Origin: Bacteroidales bacterium
Lineage (GTDB): Bacteria; Bacteroidota; Bacteroidia; Bacteroidales; UBA932
Length of the DNA: 55,156 bases
NCBI GenBank assembly: GCA_017398335.1
Contig: JAFQGK010000060.1
Location: 1-55,156 of the forward strand
Direction: 5' to 3'
In this document: positions 45,118 to 55,057 of the stretch, one piece after another
Layout: each line of letters opens with the position of its first letter
Position numbering within the stretch: the first letter of the stretch is position 1
Position numbers and translations under genes: made by a program
Notes under the pieces: model-generated
What the model saw: only the letters and a program-made list of their open reading frames with translations
Database searches by the model: none
Told to the model about the DNA's origin: nothing

Positions 45118-45507
45118 TTACTTCTTATGATAAATATATGTCTCAGCATCCGAGACATCCGGGGTCATTGTAAGAACTGTTCCTTCCACAGAAATCTCAT
45201 AGGTTGCTCCCCAGGATTTTCCATCCGAATATTTTCCGGACAAGGTACGGTCAGTCAACTGCCATACTCCCGTGAAAACATCAGGACGCCCTGCCTCTGA
45301 ACCTATCTTCTGGGACAGGCTGAATGTGTTGTCAGCATTGAAGGTAATGACAATCTCTACGGCCTCTGCCCCGATATTGACAGATTTTGTCTGAATATCA
45401 GCAAGTTCCCACACTCCGGTAATATCCAGAGGAACATTCTTATCCTTTTTGCATCCAAGCGCCAGCACTGCTGCAGCTACAAGAATCAATATTCTAAACT
45501 TTCTCAT
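45118..45507 (-). CDS. Small lipocalin-like lipoprotein (cassette A)
   Basis: The 129-residue product has a lipoprotein signal (VLALGC, C19) and one small beta-rich domain: ITGVWELADIQ, FNADNTFSLSQKIG, GVWQLTDRTLSGKYSDGKSW and EGTVLTMTPD. This is the pattern of Bacteroidetes lipocalin-like lipoproteins. It is homologous to the product at 30020-30469, and both directly follow an S8 protease gene (10 bp gap here). No function is known; a protease-associated role is suggested only by this repeated linkage. Confidence 0.75.
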   Translation of the reverse strand: MRKFRILILVAAAVLALGCKKDKNVPLDITGVWELADIQTKSVNIGAEAVEIVITFNADNTFSLSQKIGSEAGRPDVFTGVWQLTDRTLSGKYSDGKSWGATYEISVEGTVLTMTPDVSDAETYIYHKK

Positions 45508-45517
45508 AACAAACCTC

Positions 45518-47491
45518 CTATAACCATCCCTGATTTGATGACTTGAACGAACGTGAAATGATACCTATTTCACACGACACATCCATTCCTCCTACATTGT
45601 CTCCACCTCCGAGTTCTGTACCGCCACCGACAGCTCTTACAGTAACCTTTCCGCTACCATACTTTGTCGGATGGATATACAGGCGGCCGTACTGGATATA
45701 AGGAGTTTCTACAAGTCCCAATGCCTCAGAATCATCGTCATCGACCTCCACACCCACATATGTCAGGCTTGTCGATGCCGTACCGAAATATGGCGAAAGA
45801 TCCAGCCACTGCTTTGTACCGATCTGAGCAGTAAGGCAAGGGGTACCCTCCACCTTCATCATAAGCCTCCAGGCATCTATCGATCCCGTGCCAAGTTTAT
45901 GATAGTATGGAGCCAGACTCATGGTCGAGCCATTATAGAATGTCTTGGAACCGTTCAGATACTGGTCCATGTCATTCGCTGATGTCACGATCATATCCTT
46001 GAAATCCTCCCTATCAAAAGTCTTTCCAAGTTTCTTCGCATATGATAAAGCAAGTGCGACAACCCCACTTACATGAGGACAGGCCATAGAAGTACCCTGC
46101 ATATAGCCATAATCGAAACCTGTCTTGGCCAATCTTTCGTCGTAATATGCCTTTACCTCCGAAGGAACGGTGGAAAGGACCAGGGCACGATAAGTAGTGA
46201 AAGGTGGCAGTTTGCTTTCTCCGCCAGGTGCTGAGATGTTGCAGCCAGGGCCATAATTGGTGTATTCTGCAGGAAGATAATCCGGTCCGAACGCTGTAAC
46301 GCTTATTATATCGTGGAATGCTCCGGGATAGTGGGCATACGGATGCGAATCGTTTCCTGCCGCAAATACAGCAATATTTCCATTCAGGACAGTATTATTC
46401 TGAGAACTTTCAAAATAATGTATGGCATCGATTTCTGCAGAGCCCTGTGACTTGATATAAGCATTGTCTGAAGCAAATGCACTTGTATATCCGAACGAGC
46501 ATGAAATTATGGAAGCTCCCATGTCCGCCGCATACTTGATAGCTCTTACGCTTGAGCCCACATCACCTCCTCTGTCTCCGCTGAATATCTGGCAGGACAT
46601 GATTCTGCAGCCGTCATTCTTTCCTGAACCTCCGGCGACTCCCGCCACACCTTTGCCATTATTGTTTACGGCAGCGATTGTTCCGGCACAATGAGTACCA
46701 TGGCCCGAATCCCCTGCCTTGCCCCATGTAACCGGGCCATTATCGACAAAATTATATCCATGGACATCATCTACATAACCGTTTCCGTCATCATCAATCC
46801 CGTTTCCGGCAACCTCTCCGGGATTGACCCACATATTGGCGGCAAGATCAGGATGGGTATATTTGACTCCTTCATCCACAACAGCTACGATGATATCCGG
46901 ATCTCCACATGTGAGCTGGGCCCATACATCCTTTACATTGATGTCCGCTCCTTTCCTTACGCTTGTTGTAATGGAAGCATTTCCGGTATTGTTATAATGC
47001 CATTGGTCCACAAGAAGGGGATCATTGAACATCTGACCGTCAGCAGATGCCTTTGTATCAGCACCATACAGTCTTTCATCAGAATTTCTGCTGGAAAGAT
47101 GGTTGTACTGAACAAGCGAAACCTCTGCAAGGCCGGCAATCTTCCTGGCCGCAGCATCCAGACCGGACTCTTCAAACCCTCTGACGATATACCATCTGTC
47201 AAGTCCGAAGCGTGCCTCAAGTTCCTCCTTTCCGGGAGTGCTTGGAAAAAGTTTCTCAAGCTGGAAAGAATTACCTGAAACAATACGTTCTACGACTTCT
47301 TCAGACGGGACAGCATTGAATTTTACCAGAAGTGAACCGGTATCATAACTGTCGTTGAACTTGGCTACTTTCGTCATCACCTGAGATTCTCCGGATGCGT
47401 CCGGCAACACCTGCGCTTCTTCTACAGCCACGCAGGAGGAGATAAGAAAGTAAGCTGCAGCAGATTGAATAACCCTAAACCAATTTCTCAT
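45518..47491 (-). CDS. S8 subtilisin-like serine protease lipoprotein (cassette A)
   Basis: The 657-residue protein has a probable lipoprotein signal (LISSC, C20), a propeptide-like segment (about 40-180) and a subtilase domain with D206 (VAVVDEGV), H264 (GHGTHCAGT), oxyanion N380 and S468 (GTSMACPHVSG). The Asp motif is DEG, as in the cassette C paralogue. A short acidic loop GIDDDGNGYVDD follows the Asp motif and could bind calcium. The C-terminal beta extension ends in QGWL. The two proteases share most of the catalytic domain and their N-terminal region, so they are duplicates. An intrinsic terminator separates it from the lipoprotein gene upstream. Confidence 0.93.
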   Translation of the reverse strand: MRNWFRVIQSAAAYFLISSCVAVEEAQVLPDASGESQVMTKVAKFNDSYDTGSLLVKFNAVPSEEVVERIVSGNSFQLEKLFPSTPGKEELEARFGLDRWYIVRGFEESGLDAAARKIAGLAEVSLVQYNHLSSRNSDERLYGADTKASADGQMFNDPLLVDQWHYNNTGNASITTSVRKGADINVKDVWAQLTCGDPDIIVAVVDEGVKYTHPDLAANMWVNPGEVAGNGIDDDGNGYVDDVHGYNFVDNGPVTWGKAGDSGHGTHCAGTIAAVNNNGKGVAGVAGGSGKNDGCRIMSCQIFSGDRGGDVGSSVRAIKYAADMGASIISCSFGYTSAFASDNAYIKSQGSAEIDAIHYFESSQNNTVLNGNIAVFAAGNDSHPYAHYPGAFHDIISVTAFGPDYLPAEYTNYGPGCNISAPGGESKLPPFTTYRALVLSTVPSEVKAYYDERLAKTGFDYGYMQGTSMACPHVSGVVALALSYAKKLGKTFDREDFKDMIVTSANDMDQYLNGSKTFYNGSTMSLAPYYHKLGTGSIDAWRLMMKVEGTPCLTAQIGTKQWLDLSPYFGTASTSLTYVGVEVDDDDSEALGLVETPYIQYGRLYIHPTKYGSGKVTVRAVGGGTELGGGDNVGGMDVSCEIGIISRSFKSSNQGWL

Positions 47492-47507
47492 ATGCTTACT
47501 GCTAAGA

Positions 47508-47542
47508 TTAAAAGGTCTGGTCAGAGAAGACTGGCCAGACCT
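47508..47542 (-). terminator. Internal intrinsic terminator between lipoprotein and protease genes (cassette A)
   Basis: On the - strand, AGGTCTGG (47535-47542) pairs with CCAGACCT (47513-47520), with three further pairs beyond a mismatch and a 6-nt loop, followed by TTTTAATC. It lies inside the 73-bp gap of what otherwise looks like one operon and could reduce protease expression relative to SusCD. Cassette C has no such structure at the matching place. Confidence 0.75.
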
Positions 47543-47564
47543 CGATTATATTCTTTATATCAGA

Positions 47565-50147
47565 TTAACGAAGGCTGATATTTTGATTTTTTATGATAGC
47601 ATCTCTTCTTGAAGGAGTCTGAACCTTTTCAGTAGAAAGTTCTGCCTTGAAAGCAACAGCCTTAGCTTCTCTCTGACCTTCGATAGATGTAAGCAGGCCA
47701 CGAAGAACAGGAGTGCTCTTGGCAGCGTCGATAATCGAACGGATGTTGCCTCTTGGAGTCTCAACGTAGTTTGTAGGTCCCTGCTTGAGAGCATTGCTGA
47801 TCTTATTGAGCTGAGCCGCAGTAGTCTGAGGAGCCTCTGGTGCAAGACCAGTGTCATCCTTAGCCGGATCTACGAAGAGGAGGTCTGCAATATAATCCAC
47901 ATTACCTACAGGGGATGCGCATGCCTCATCTGAGAAAGCACGGACAAGCCATCCGTTGAAGCCGTAAGAACCTGTTGCATCAACAAATGCCAGATATCCA
48001 TCCTGAACGAAACCTCCCAACATTGTATAAGAATTATTATGTCCATAAAGACCTCCGTCTGCTGTAGCATACATTACACCCATATAATAATTGCCATTTG
48101 TCGAAGGACCGAAATAAGAAGGCAACTGATACAGGACTCCGTCATAGAATTCCATTGTCATTGTATCATCAAAACCGTAGTATTCAGCTGCAGCTCCGAA
48201 GACTCCCTTAACTGAAACATATTCGGTTACGATTCCATAATCATCGGCAGGGAGATCTGCTACTTCACTGTCAGAAATCACGACCTGACCGCAATATTCT
48301 CTGGTTGAAGACAGATTCATCTTTGAATCAGCGACCTTTGCATAGTGATTATATGTTCCGAAGAATCCTTCTGAATTAGCAGGGATCAACTCGTCAGCGA
48401 TATCAGCCATGCTGAAATTCATATATACCGGATGCGGTTCACCAGTTGTATAGAATCCTTCTGAAAGGAAGAACTCTGTCGCATAGCCATTGCTGGCAAT
48501 AGCTAAGAGATAATACTCTGTACCCGGATTCAGTCCATCAACGACACTTACGAGACCTCCATCATTGATTGTTGCAAGAGTTTCCGGATCAACTGGCTCA
48601 GACGATGCCACAGTACCTATGCAAGCCTCCATACCCTTAGCAAGATCAATTGAAGAGAATATTCCGAACTTCACATACTCAAGGTCTGAACCATACATCC
48701 AGTACTCGAGAGCATAATCCGTGTCAACTCCTTCAGGAACATATTTCTGCGCAGATCCAACACCTACTGTAAGCACTACACGGACTTCGTCATCAGCAGC
48801 AACGTAAGAGAATGCCACAGATGAATTTTCCTGTACATTTCCTGCCTCGTCATATCCCACTGCAACGAGTGTATAGACACCTGTTGTCTGAAGTGAAACT
48901 GAGAGCACATTGTTCTCAGCAAGTTCTGCCGCAGTAATGGTTGCAGCCTCAACTGTACCGGCAGCAATTTCCTCAGCCTTGTTTGCAACCTGACCAGGGA
49001 AGAGTTCGCCCTCAAATACAGCATATTTGATTGAAGCGACATCTGCACCGGCATTGACTCTGACAGGAAGCTGTCCTTCAACGCTCTGACCTGCAACAAG
49101 TTCGATCGAGTAATCAGTTCTCACAAAACCGTCAGCAAGGGCAACAACATCAAATGTGTCAGGAGTCCATCCACCTTTCAAAGAAGGAATGTAGTACCTC
49201 AGATTGAAATGGAATCCACCATTTCCATCATAATAAGACTGATCGTATGTTCCAGGGTTCTTTGCAAGAAAACCAGCCCAGTCAGGCCATCCGCCTGGAT
49301 ATCCTCCATCGGTTGTGAGGAAATGGAACCAGTCATAGAAATATATAGGATTTGCAGCCTGTGACTCAGGCTTCGAGCCCCAGTCAGCATAGTCAAAACC
49401 GAAGTACTGCTTCTGGACATCGATAACCTGGTATCCATCAGCATTTGTAAGGTTGGTGTTCCATATAAAGTTGAAGGTAACACCGACAAGGTCACCCCAT
49501 ATACCTACCGGAACAGGATTGCCACTCTCATCCAGATATGGAGTACCATCTTCGTTAAGATAAACATCCTGACAAGTCGCTACGCATGTACGAACTCCAT
49601 CCACTTCATAATACTTGATCTTTGCAGTGTGGACTTCACCCCACCAGCCTTCGTAGAATGTAACGAGAGCCGGCTCGTTTGTCTGAGGATTAAGGAAATC
49701 AATCCACTCTACCCTCAACACAGAGAAATCAACATAGGTCGCGCCCTCCGAGTAGCGTGAAGCATACAAAGGATCCTCGATAGAAAGCTGAAGCTTATAC
49801 TCGGTTCCATTTGCAGACTCAGGGAAAGTCACCTTCAAAGTAGACTCAGAAGCACCGTCTTCAAATACGAGTTCTTCAAGCTTGAAGATGCCTTCATGCG
49901 ATTCCTTATACTTCACAGGAACAGTAATCTTGCCCTCTGAGTTTGTTCTTGCCACAGTGAATACAATCTCTGTATCCTGGCTAGGATCATATGTGTGTGC
50001 TCCGGTAGCCTCCTGTGCCGGGAAATATACGCCATAGCATCCTTCTACGTCTGCCGCGCCTTTCTCATATCCTTCCTCCTTGACACAAGCCGTGAAAGCA
50101 AGTATCAGAGCTGCCAGAGTAAATATGTATTTGTTAAACTTTTTCAT
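47565..50147 (-). CDS. Large multidomain surface lipoprotein (cassette A)
   Basis: The 860-residue protein has a lipoprotein signal (AFTAC, C21). The N-terminal Ig-like domain starts with VEGCYGVYFPAQEATG, followed by FTVARTNSEGKITVPVKYK. A central region has an Fn3-like unit (TTGVYTLVAVGYDEAGNVQENSS, in part) and many Tyr, Gly and Trp residues. The C-terminal part resembles the cassette C homologue, including VETPRGNIRSIIDAAKS against VETFDGFIRSAAELARS. It occupies the SusE/SusF position behind SusD and probably binds the same substrate at the cell surface. No catalytic motif is visible. Confidence 0.75.
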   Translation of the reverse strand: MKKFNKYIFTLAALILAFTACVKEEGYEKGAADVEGCYGVYFPAQEATGAHTYDPSQDTEIVFTVARTNSEGKITVPVKYKESHEGIFKLEELVFEDGASESTLKVTFPESANGTEYKLQLSIEDPLYASRYSEGATYVDFSVLRVEWIDFLNPQTNEPALVTFYEGWWGEVHTAKIKYYEVDGVRTCVATCQDVYLNEDGTPYLDESGNPVPVGIWGDLVGVTFNFIWNTNLTNADGYQVIDVQKQYFGFDYADWGSKPESQAANPIYFYDWFHFLTTDGGYPGGWPDWAGFLAKNPGTYDQSYYDGNGGFHFNLRYYIPSLKGGWTPDTFDVVALADGFVRTDYSIELVAGQSVEGQLPVRVNAGADVASIKYAVFEGELFPGQVANKAEEIAAGTVEAATITAAELAENNVLSVSLQTTGVYTLVAVGYDEAGNVQENSSVAFSYVAADDEVRVVLTVGVGSAQKYVPEGVDTDYALEYWMYGSDLEYVKFGIFSSIDLAKGMEACIGTVASSEPVDPETLATINDGGLVSVVDGLNPGTEYYLLAIASNGYATEFFLSEGFYTTGEPHPVYMNFSMADIADELIPANSEGFFGTYNHYAKVADSKMNLSSTREYCGQVVISDSEVADLPADDYGIVTEYVSVKGVFGAAAEYYGFDDTMTMEFYDGVLYQLPSYFGPSTNGNYYMGVMYATADGGLYGHNNSYTMLGGFVQDGYLAFVDATGSYGFNGWLVRAFSDEACASPVGNVDYIADLLFVDPAKDDTGLAPEAPQTTAAQLNKISNALKQGPTNYVETPRGNIRSIIDAAKSTPVLRGLLTSIEGQREAKAVAFKAELSTEKVQTPSRRDAIIKNQNISLR

Positions 50148-50167
50148 AATAACTACCTTTTGAATGA

Positions 50168-51808
50168 TTAGTCTGTCACACCGTCAAGAAGTTTACCGTT
50201 CTGGTATTTAACCGGCTGAGTTCCACCTGTATTATCTACAATCGCGAGGTTGGTATTGGTCTCAGTTGTGGTAAATCTCATCAGCCACCAGCCGTCATCT
50301 GGTGTAAGATTGAATCTGAAGTTATCAGGGACATTGCTGTCCTTGCCTTCATGGAAGCGGACAAGCGGCTTGTTCAAACGCCTTGTGTCACCATTCGAGA
50401 ATCCCTCTCCCCAGAGCTCGACACGACGCTGGAACCAGATTTCGTTCTCAAGTGAGCGACCTGTTCCGTCAGCCACATAGTTAGGATCGCGGTAAGTCTT
50501 CACGAAAGACTCAAGAATCTGCTTAGCCTTTGCTGCATCACCACCTTTGGCATAACCTTCTGCCTGAATGAGTATCATCTCCTCAACACGCATGAGCGGC
50601 CAGTCCTCATCATTATCTACACCACCTACGACATTCATTCCGAACTTCACGTTAGTGTAAGGGAGGAATGCCTCTTTGACATCTGTAATCTGAAGGTTGG
50701 CAAGTTCCTGTCCTGAGTAGTTCACACCATCGTAAGGCCATACGATCTTATCAAGGAGCGGAGAGTTGAGGTCTTTGTCAACCCACCAGCCCTTACGTAC
50801 GTCTGTATCGGAAATTCTCTCATAAAGAAGATTATTGATACAAGCATATACCTGGCATGCTGCAGAGTAGCTGTCACCTGAAAGTGAACGGATCCATGAA
50901 CTTGAAGTTGCATAAGGGAAAATCTTCGCAACTTCGAGAGTCATATCGTATCCCCAGATCCAGTTTCCTTCTGCGATATTGTAGAATGATGGAGCCGAGA
51001 GCTGCTCGATAGTAGCTGGAGTATATCCTTCTGCTGCCTTTTCTGCATCCTGTGCAGCCTTGAGCCACTCACCCATATTCAGATATGCTCTTGCTCTAAG
51101 ACCGTAAGCAACCTGCTGGTCGATACGGCTCTTGTCCGGACGTGTAAAGCCTTCGAGTTTCTCGATTGCATATGTAAGGTCCTCAAGGATAAGCTTGTAT
51201 ACTTCCTCAACCGTAGCACGAGGGTTATTTGTAAAGTCAACTGTATTCTCTGTTACGATAGGAACGCAAGGCTTGTCCTTAGCGGTAGAATAGCTGAACT
51301 GGAAATAAGGCGCAAGATTCAGATATGAGAAAGCACGGATTGCACGAGCCTGAGCGATCTGATGGATTGCATCAGGATCCTCTGTATCCGCAGGATAAGC
51401 TTTGATGACATCATTTGCAGCTGCAATCTCATTATAAGGAACTGCATAACGGACATATGGGTTTGCATAGTCTGCATTTCTTGAAGACAATTCACCGCAA
51501 GTCGAGAACCAGTTATAACCGCTGTCTGCGAGAATAACGTCAGCAGCCTCGACATCGCATGAGAATGCCATCATAGGGAAGCCCCAGTCATCAGGACGAT
51601 TAGAAGAGCCGAATACGCTTAAAGGCTCACCTATCTTGGTATACATACCGTTGAATGAGGCATTTACTCGAGATGGGATGCTCACATTGGTAGCTTTCAC
51701 CTGAGACTCAAGAAGAGCACTTCCCTGAGGAGTAATCTCATCCATTTTGCCGCATCCTGCGAGCGTTGCCGCTGCAAGAGCTATCGCTGTATATTTATTG
51801 AGTTTCAT
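50168..51808 (-). CDS. SusD/RagB-family surface lipoprotein (cassette A)
   Basis: The 546-residue protein has a lipoprotein signal (TLAGC, C19). Typical SusD features are YNEIAAANDVIKAYP, QARAIRAFSYLNLAPYFQFSY, CVPIVTEN, NNPRATVEEVYKLILEDL and FQRRVELWGEGFSNGDTRRL. It belongs to the same superfamily as the other two SusD proteins but is much more divergent, as is its SusC partner. It sits 18 bp after susC and 20 bp before the large lipoprotein gene. Confidence 0.93.
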   Translation of the reverse strand: MKLNKYTAIALAAATLAGCGKMDEITPQGSALLESQVKATNVSIPSRVNASFNGMYTKIGEPLSVFGSSNRPDDWGFPMMAFSCDVEAADVILADSGYNWFSTCGELSSRNADYANPYVRYAVPYNEIAAANDVIKAYPADTEDPDAIHQIAQARAIRAFSYLNLAPYFQFSYSTAKDKPCVPIVTENTVDFTNNPRATVEEVYKLILEDLTYAIEKLEGFTRPDKSRIDQQVAYGLRARAYLNMGEWLKAAQDAEKAAEGYTPATIEQLSAPSFYNIAEGNWIWGYDMTLEVAKIFPYATSSSWIRSLSGDSYSAACQVYACINNLLYERISDTDVRKGWWVDKDLNSPLLDKIVWPYDGVNYSGQELANLQITDVKEAFLPYTNVKFGMNVVGGVDNDEDWPLMRVEEMILIQAEGYAKGGDAAKAKQILESFVKTYRDPNYVADGTGRSLENEIWFQRRVELWGEGFSNGDTRRLNKPLVRFHEGKDSNVPDNFRFNLTPDDGWWLMRFTTTETNTNLAIVDNTGGTQPVKYQNGKLLDGVTD

Positions 51809-51826
51809 TGTATATCCTCCTTGTTT

Positions 51827-54800
51827 TTAGAATGTAAGTGTCAAACCTCCGGTAATTGTACGCATGGCTGCATATCCACCGCTGTTAAGACCTGAATTTG
51901 AAGTCATGGAACCAAGTCCTACAGAGAAACGTGGATCGACACCCTTACGTGCTGATGTTACAGCAAGGTTATCACCTGCAACATATACTCTCAGACCAGC
52001 AACTTTGATCTTGTCCATCCACTTCTTAGGGAATGTATATCCAAGTGTCACATTGTTCACGCTGAGATAGTTAGAACTGATGAAGTAGCAGTCTACAGCT
52101 GTCTGACCTACACTTGTATCACCATCAAGACGTGGAACATTTGTATTTGGATTCTCTGGAGTCCAAGCCTTGAGTGCGTCCTTATGCCATGCTGTTCCTA
52201 CACCATTTGAAGTGTGCATCAATGACTGATATGTTCCGTCATAGTACTTACCGCCAGCCTGATATGCAAGCTGAACAGAAAGGTCTACTCCGTAAACTCT
52301 CAATGTCGTTCCGAAACCTCCATAGACCTTTGGAAGGATGCTTCCGTTCTCAAACTGGTCTGAATCAGCAAACACATCTGTTGTCTTGGTCTCTCCTGTC
52401 CAGTTACCCTCTTTGTCGAGAACCTTCTGGTAATAAAGTCCCTTTCCTGTCTCAGGATCAATGCCTGCAAACTTATGGATATAAGACTCATAAAGGGAAC
52501 CGCCGATCTTATAGATGAAGTAGCTACCCCTGATACCGTTTTCAGCAACACTCTCGTCGAGAGCAAGAATCTTGTTGGTATAGTGGCTGATATTGAAGTT
52601 CCAGTCCCACTGGATGTTCTTTGTATTGATGATGTTTCCACCGAGAGTAACCTCAACTCCGTTATTGCGGATTGAGCCTACGTTCACAGGATACATACCT
52701 GTAGGATTACCTGAAGAAAGCGGAACATCCTTGCTGTAAAGAAGATCTACTGTAGTACGTGAGAAGTACTCCACCGTTCCGTTAAGATATCCGTTGAAGA
52801 GTTCGAAATCAACACCTACGTTGAATGCATGTGAAGACTCCCATGTCAGATCCTGATTACCCTTGTAGCTAAGAGTGAGTGAATAGTCACCTGTTTCCTC
52901 ATTATATGAGTGGGTATAATTGTCTGCATATGGGTAATATTTGATCGCAGATGATGAGTTCGGATAGAGGCTGTCATTACCCTGTACACCCCAGGATGCC
53001 TTGAGTTTCAACATGTTGACCCAATCTGCTCCGCTCATGAAGCCTTCCTGGCTGATAAGCCATGCTGCACCGACACTTCCGAAGTTACCCCAACGATGTC
53101 CCTTTGCGAATCTTGAAGATGCATCACGACGATATGAAGCACTTATGAAATACTTGCCGTCATAATCATACTGAGCTCTTGCGAGGAAACCCTGAGTGAT
53201 ATAATCAGCTGTATAGGATGATACGTTCTTCTGTGATGTTCCGTCCGCATTGCCAAGTTCACCTACAGTCGGATCAAAGAGATGGTCGTTCGATCCGGAA
53301 AGGCTCTGAATCTTCAATGAATAAAGCTCATATCCGGCGAGAACATCGAAATTATGCTTGCTGCCCTTGAAATCTGTCTTGTAAGACACAAGGTACTGGG
53401 TGTTAAGCGCAAACATTCTCTGATGACCGACGCTAGCCTGACCGTCAACGCTTGAACCTGAAGCGAATGCGCTGTAAAGATAGTTGTATCTTGTATTGTC
53501 ATTCATCAGACCGGCATTGGCAGTGATATCGAGTCCCTCGATAGGTGAAATCACTACACCGACCTTTCCATTCAGGACATCAGCATAAGATTTCTTAGAG
53601 TTGATCTCATTGTCACGAACGGCATTACCCATGATGTTCGGACGCTTGAAATTTGTCTGGTTGGCATCATACACCTTGTAGCCGTTCTCATACATGATGT
53701 TTCCTTCTGCATCACGTACATAAAGCGGATAAATAGGAGCGATGTTATTGGTAATATAGAATACGTTTCCTGATGAGCCGTATCCGCTATCGTATGAAGC
53801 AGCCTTCGAATCAGAGTGAGAGTAGCTTACGTTAGTTGTAACCTTGAACCACTTCTTTGCCTGATAGTCAGCATTCACACGGGCTGTAAATCTATGATAG
53901 TCAGAATTGCTTACAATACCGCCATCATCAAGATAACCTGCACTTGCATAGTAAGAGAACTTGTCCTTTCTGCCGCTTACCGAAAGATTATACTCCTGAC
54001 GGAACGAGTTGTGGAATGTCTCGTCATACCAGTTATCCGGGATATAAGTATATGTACCGTCAGAATATCCGAGCGTTGCGTTAGGATTGAGCTTGAAGTT
54101 GGTTCCGATGAATTTCTGACCTTCCGGTACAGAGTAGACCTTATAACCGAGGCCGCCGTTCTTCTCATCAAAGAGGTTTGCATCAGCAAAAGCATAAGCC
54201 TCAGCCGGAGTCTTGCCGGCATACACCTGCGAATTATAAAGCATCTTATAGTGAGTCTCATAATAGAGAGCAGGGTCATTGATCACGTCATACTGAGGTA
54301 TCAGACGAGAGTTTGAACCCCATTTCGCATCGAATTTCACAACTGCATCCGAACTCTGAGCCCTCTTTGTAGTAATGAGAACGACACCGTTGGCACCACG
54401 CGCACCATAAATAGCCGATGCTGCAGCGTCCTTAAGTACCGACATTGACTCTACGTCGCTTGGATTGATGTCGGAAATCGAGCCATCATAAGGCATTCCA
54501 TCCACGATATAGAGAGGTGCATTACTTGCACTCATGGATCCGAATCCACGGATACGGATGCTTGCACCACCTGACGCAGGGTCACCTGACGAACCGATTA
54601 CCTGTACACCTGGAGTTGTACCGGAAAGTGCGTTTGTGACATTTGTAGTCACACGATTTTCGATAGTCTCAGCCTTGACCATGGCAGCAGAACCGGTGAA
54701 GGAGCTCTTCGTAGCTGTACCATAAGCGACTACGATTGTCTCCTCTAGGAAGTGAGAATCTTCCTGCATTACGATATGGAGTGGATTTACCGAAACAGGT

Positions 54801-55057
54801 GCAGAAGCGGTCGTCATTCCAAGGAATGTCACGATAATCTCTTTTGCATCTGCCGGAACCGACTTGATTCCGAATTTACCCTCCGCATCTGTGATTGTAC
54901 CGATGGTTGTTCCATTGACAAGCACATATGCTCCCGCTATGGGTTGTCCATCCTTTTCGGCAACGACGGTACCGGTTACGGTAATCGTCTTCTGAGCCGA
55001 AGCGGTGCCTATGCCTAAGATCAGCAAGGCGAGCATCAACAATAAGTTTCGTTTCAT
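51827..55057 (-). CDS. SusC/RagA-family TonB-dependent transporter (cassette A)
   Basis: The 1076-residue product has a signal peptide (1-21), a carboxypeptidase-regulatory-like domain (about 24-98), a TonB-box segment TIVVAYG (107-113), a plug with SIRIRGFGSM (166-175) and LKDAAASAIYGARGANGVVL, and a full barrel ending GGLTLTF. It is expected to import the ligand of the adjacent SusD with TonB energy. It is the first gene of the five-gene cassette A. The 99 bp upstream inside the window show no perfect TAnnTTTG box on this strand; a small hairpin GTGTA-TCTT-TACAC lies at 55094-55107. Confidence 0.94.
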   Translation of the reverse strand: MKRNLLLMLALLILGIGTASAQKTITVTGTVVAEKDGQPIAGAYVLVNGTTIGTITDAEGKFGIKSVPADAKEIIVTFLGMTTASAPVSVNPLHIVMQEDSHFLEETIVVAYGTATKSSFTGSAAMVKAETIENRVTTNVTNALSGTTPGVQVIGSSGDPASGGASIRIRGFGSMSASNAPLYIVDGMPYDGSISDINPSDVESMSVLKDAAASAIYGARGANGVVLITTKRAQSSDAVVKFDAKWGSNSRLIPQYDVINDPALYYETHYKMLYNSQVYAGKTPAEAYAFADANLFDEKNGGLGYKVYSVPEGQKFIGTNFKLNPNATLGYSDGTYTYIPDNWYDETFHNSFRQEYNLSVSGRKDKFSYYASAGYLDDGGIVSNSDYHRFTARVNADYQAKKWFKVTTNVSYSHSDSKAASYDSGYGSSGNVFYITNNIAPIYPLYVRDAEGNIMYENGYKVYDANQTNFKRPNIMGNAVRDNEINSKKSYADVLNGKVGVVISPIEGLDITANAGLMNDNTRYNYLYSAFASGSSVDGQASVGHQRMFALNTQYLVSYKTDFKGSKHNFDVLAGYELYSLKIQSLSGSNDHLFDPTVGELGNADGTSQKNVSSYTADYITQGFLARAQYDYDGKYFISASYRRDASSRFAKGHRWGNFGSVGAAWLISQEGFMSGADWVNMLKLKASWGVQGNDSLYPNSSSAIKYYPYADNYTHSYNEETGDYSLTLSYKGNQDLTWESSHAFNVGVDFELFNGYLNGTVEYFSRTTVDLLYSKDVPLSSGNPTGMYPVNVGSIRNNGVEVTLGGNIINTKNIQWDWNFNISHYTNKILALDESVAENGIRGSYFIYKIGGSLYESYIHKFAGIDPETGKGLYYQKVLDKEGNWTGETKTTDVFADSDQFENGSILPKVYGGFGTTLRVYGVDLSVQLAYQAGGKYYDGTYQSLMHTSNGVGTAWHKDALKAWTPENPNTNVPRLDGDTSVGQTAVDCYFISSNYLSVNNVTLGYTFPKKWMDKIKVAGLRVYVAGDNLAVTSARKGVDPRFSVGLGSMTSNSGLNSGGYAAMRTITGGLTLTF

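Noticed and set aside
30020-55057. Classical polysaccharide utilization locus
   Set aside because: No CAZyme, sulfatase or SusR/hybrid regulator was found among the 12 genes; proteases are the only enzymes.
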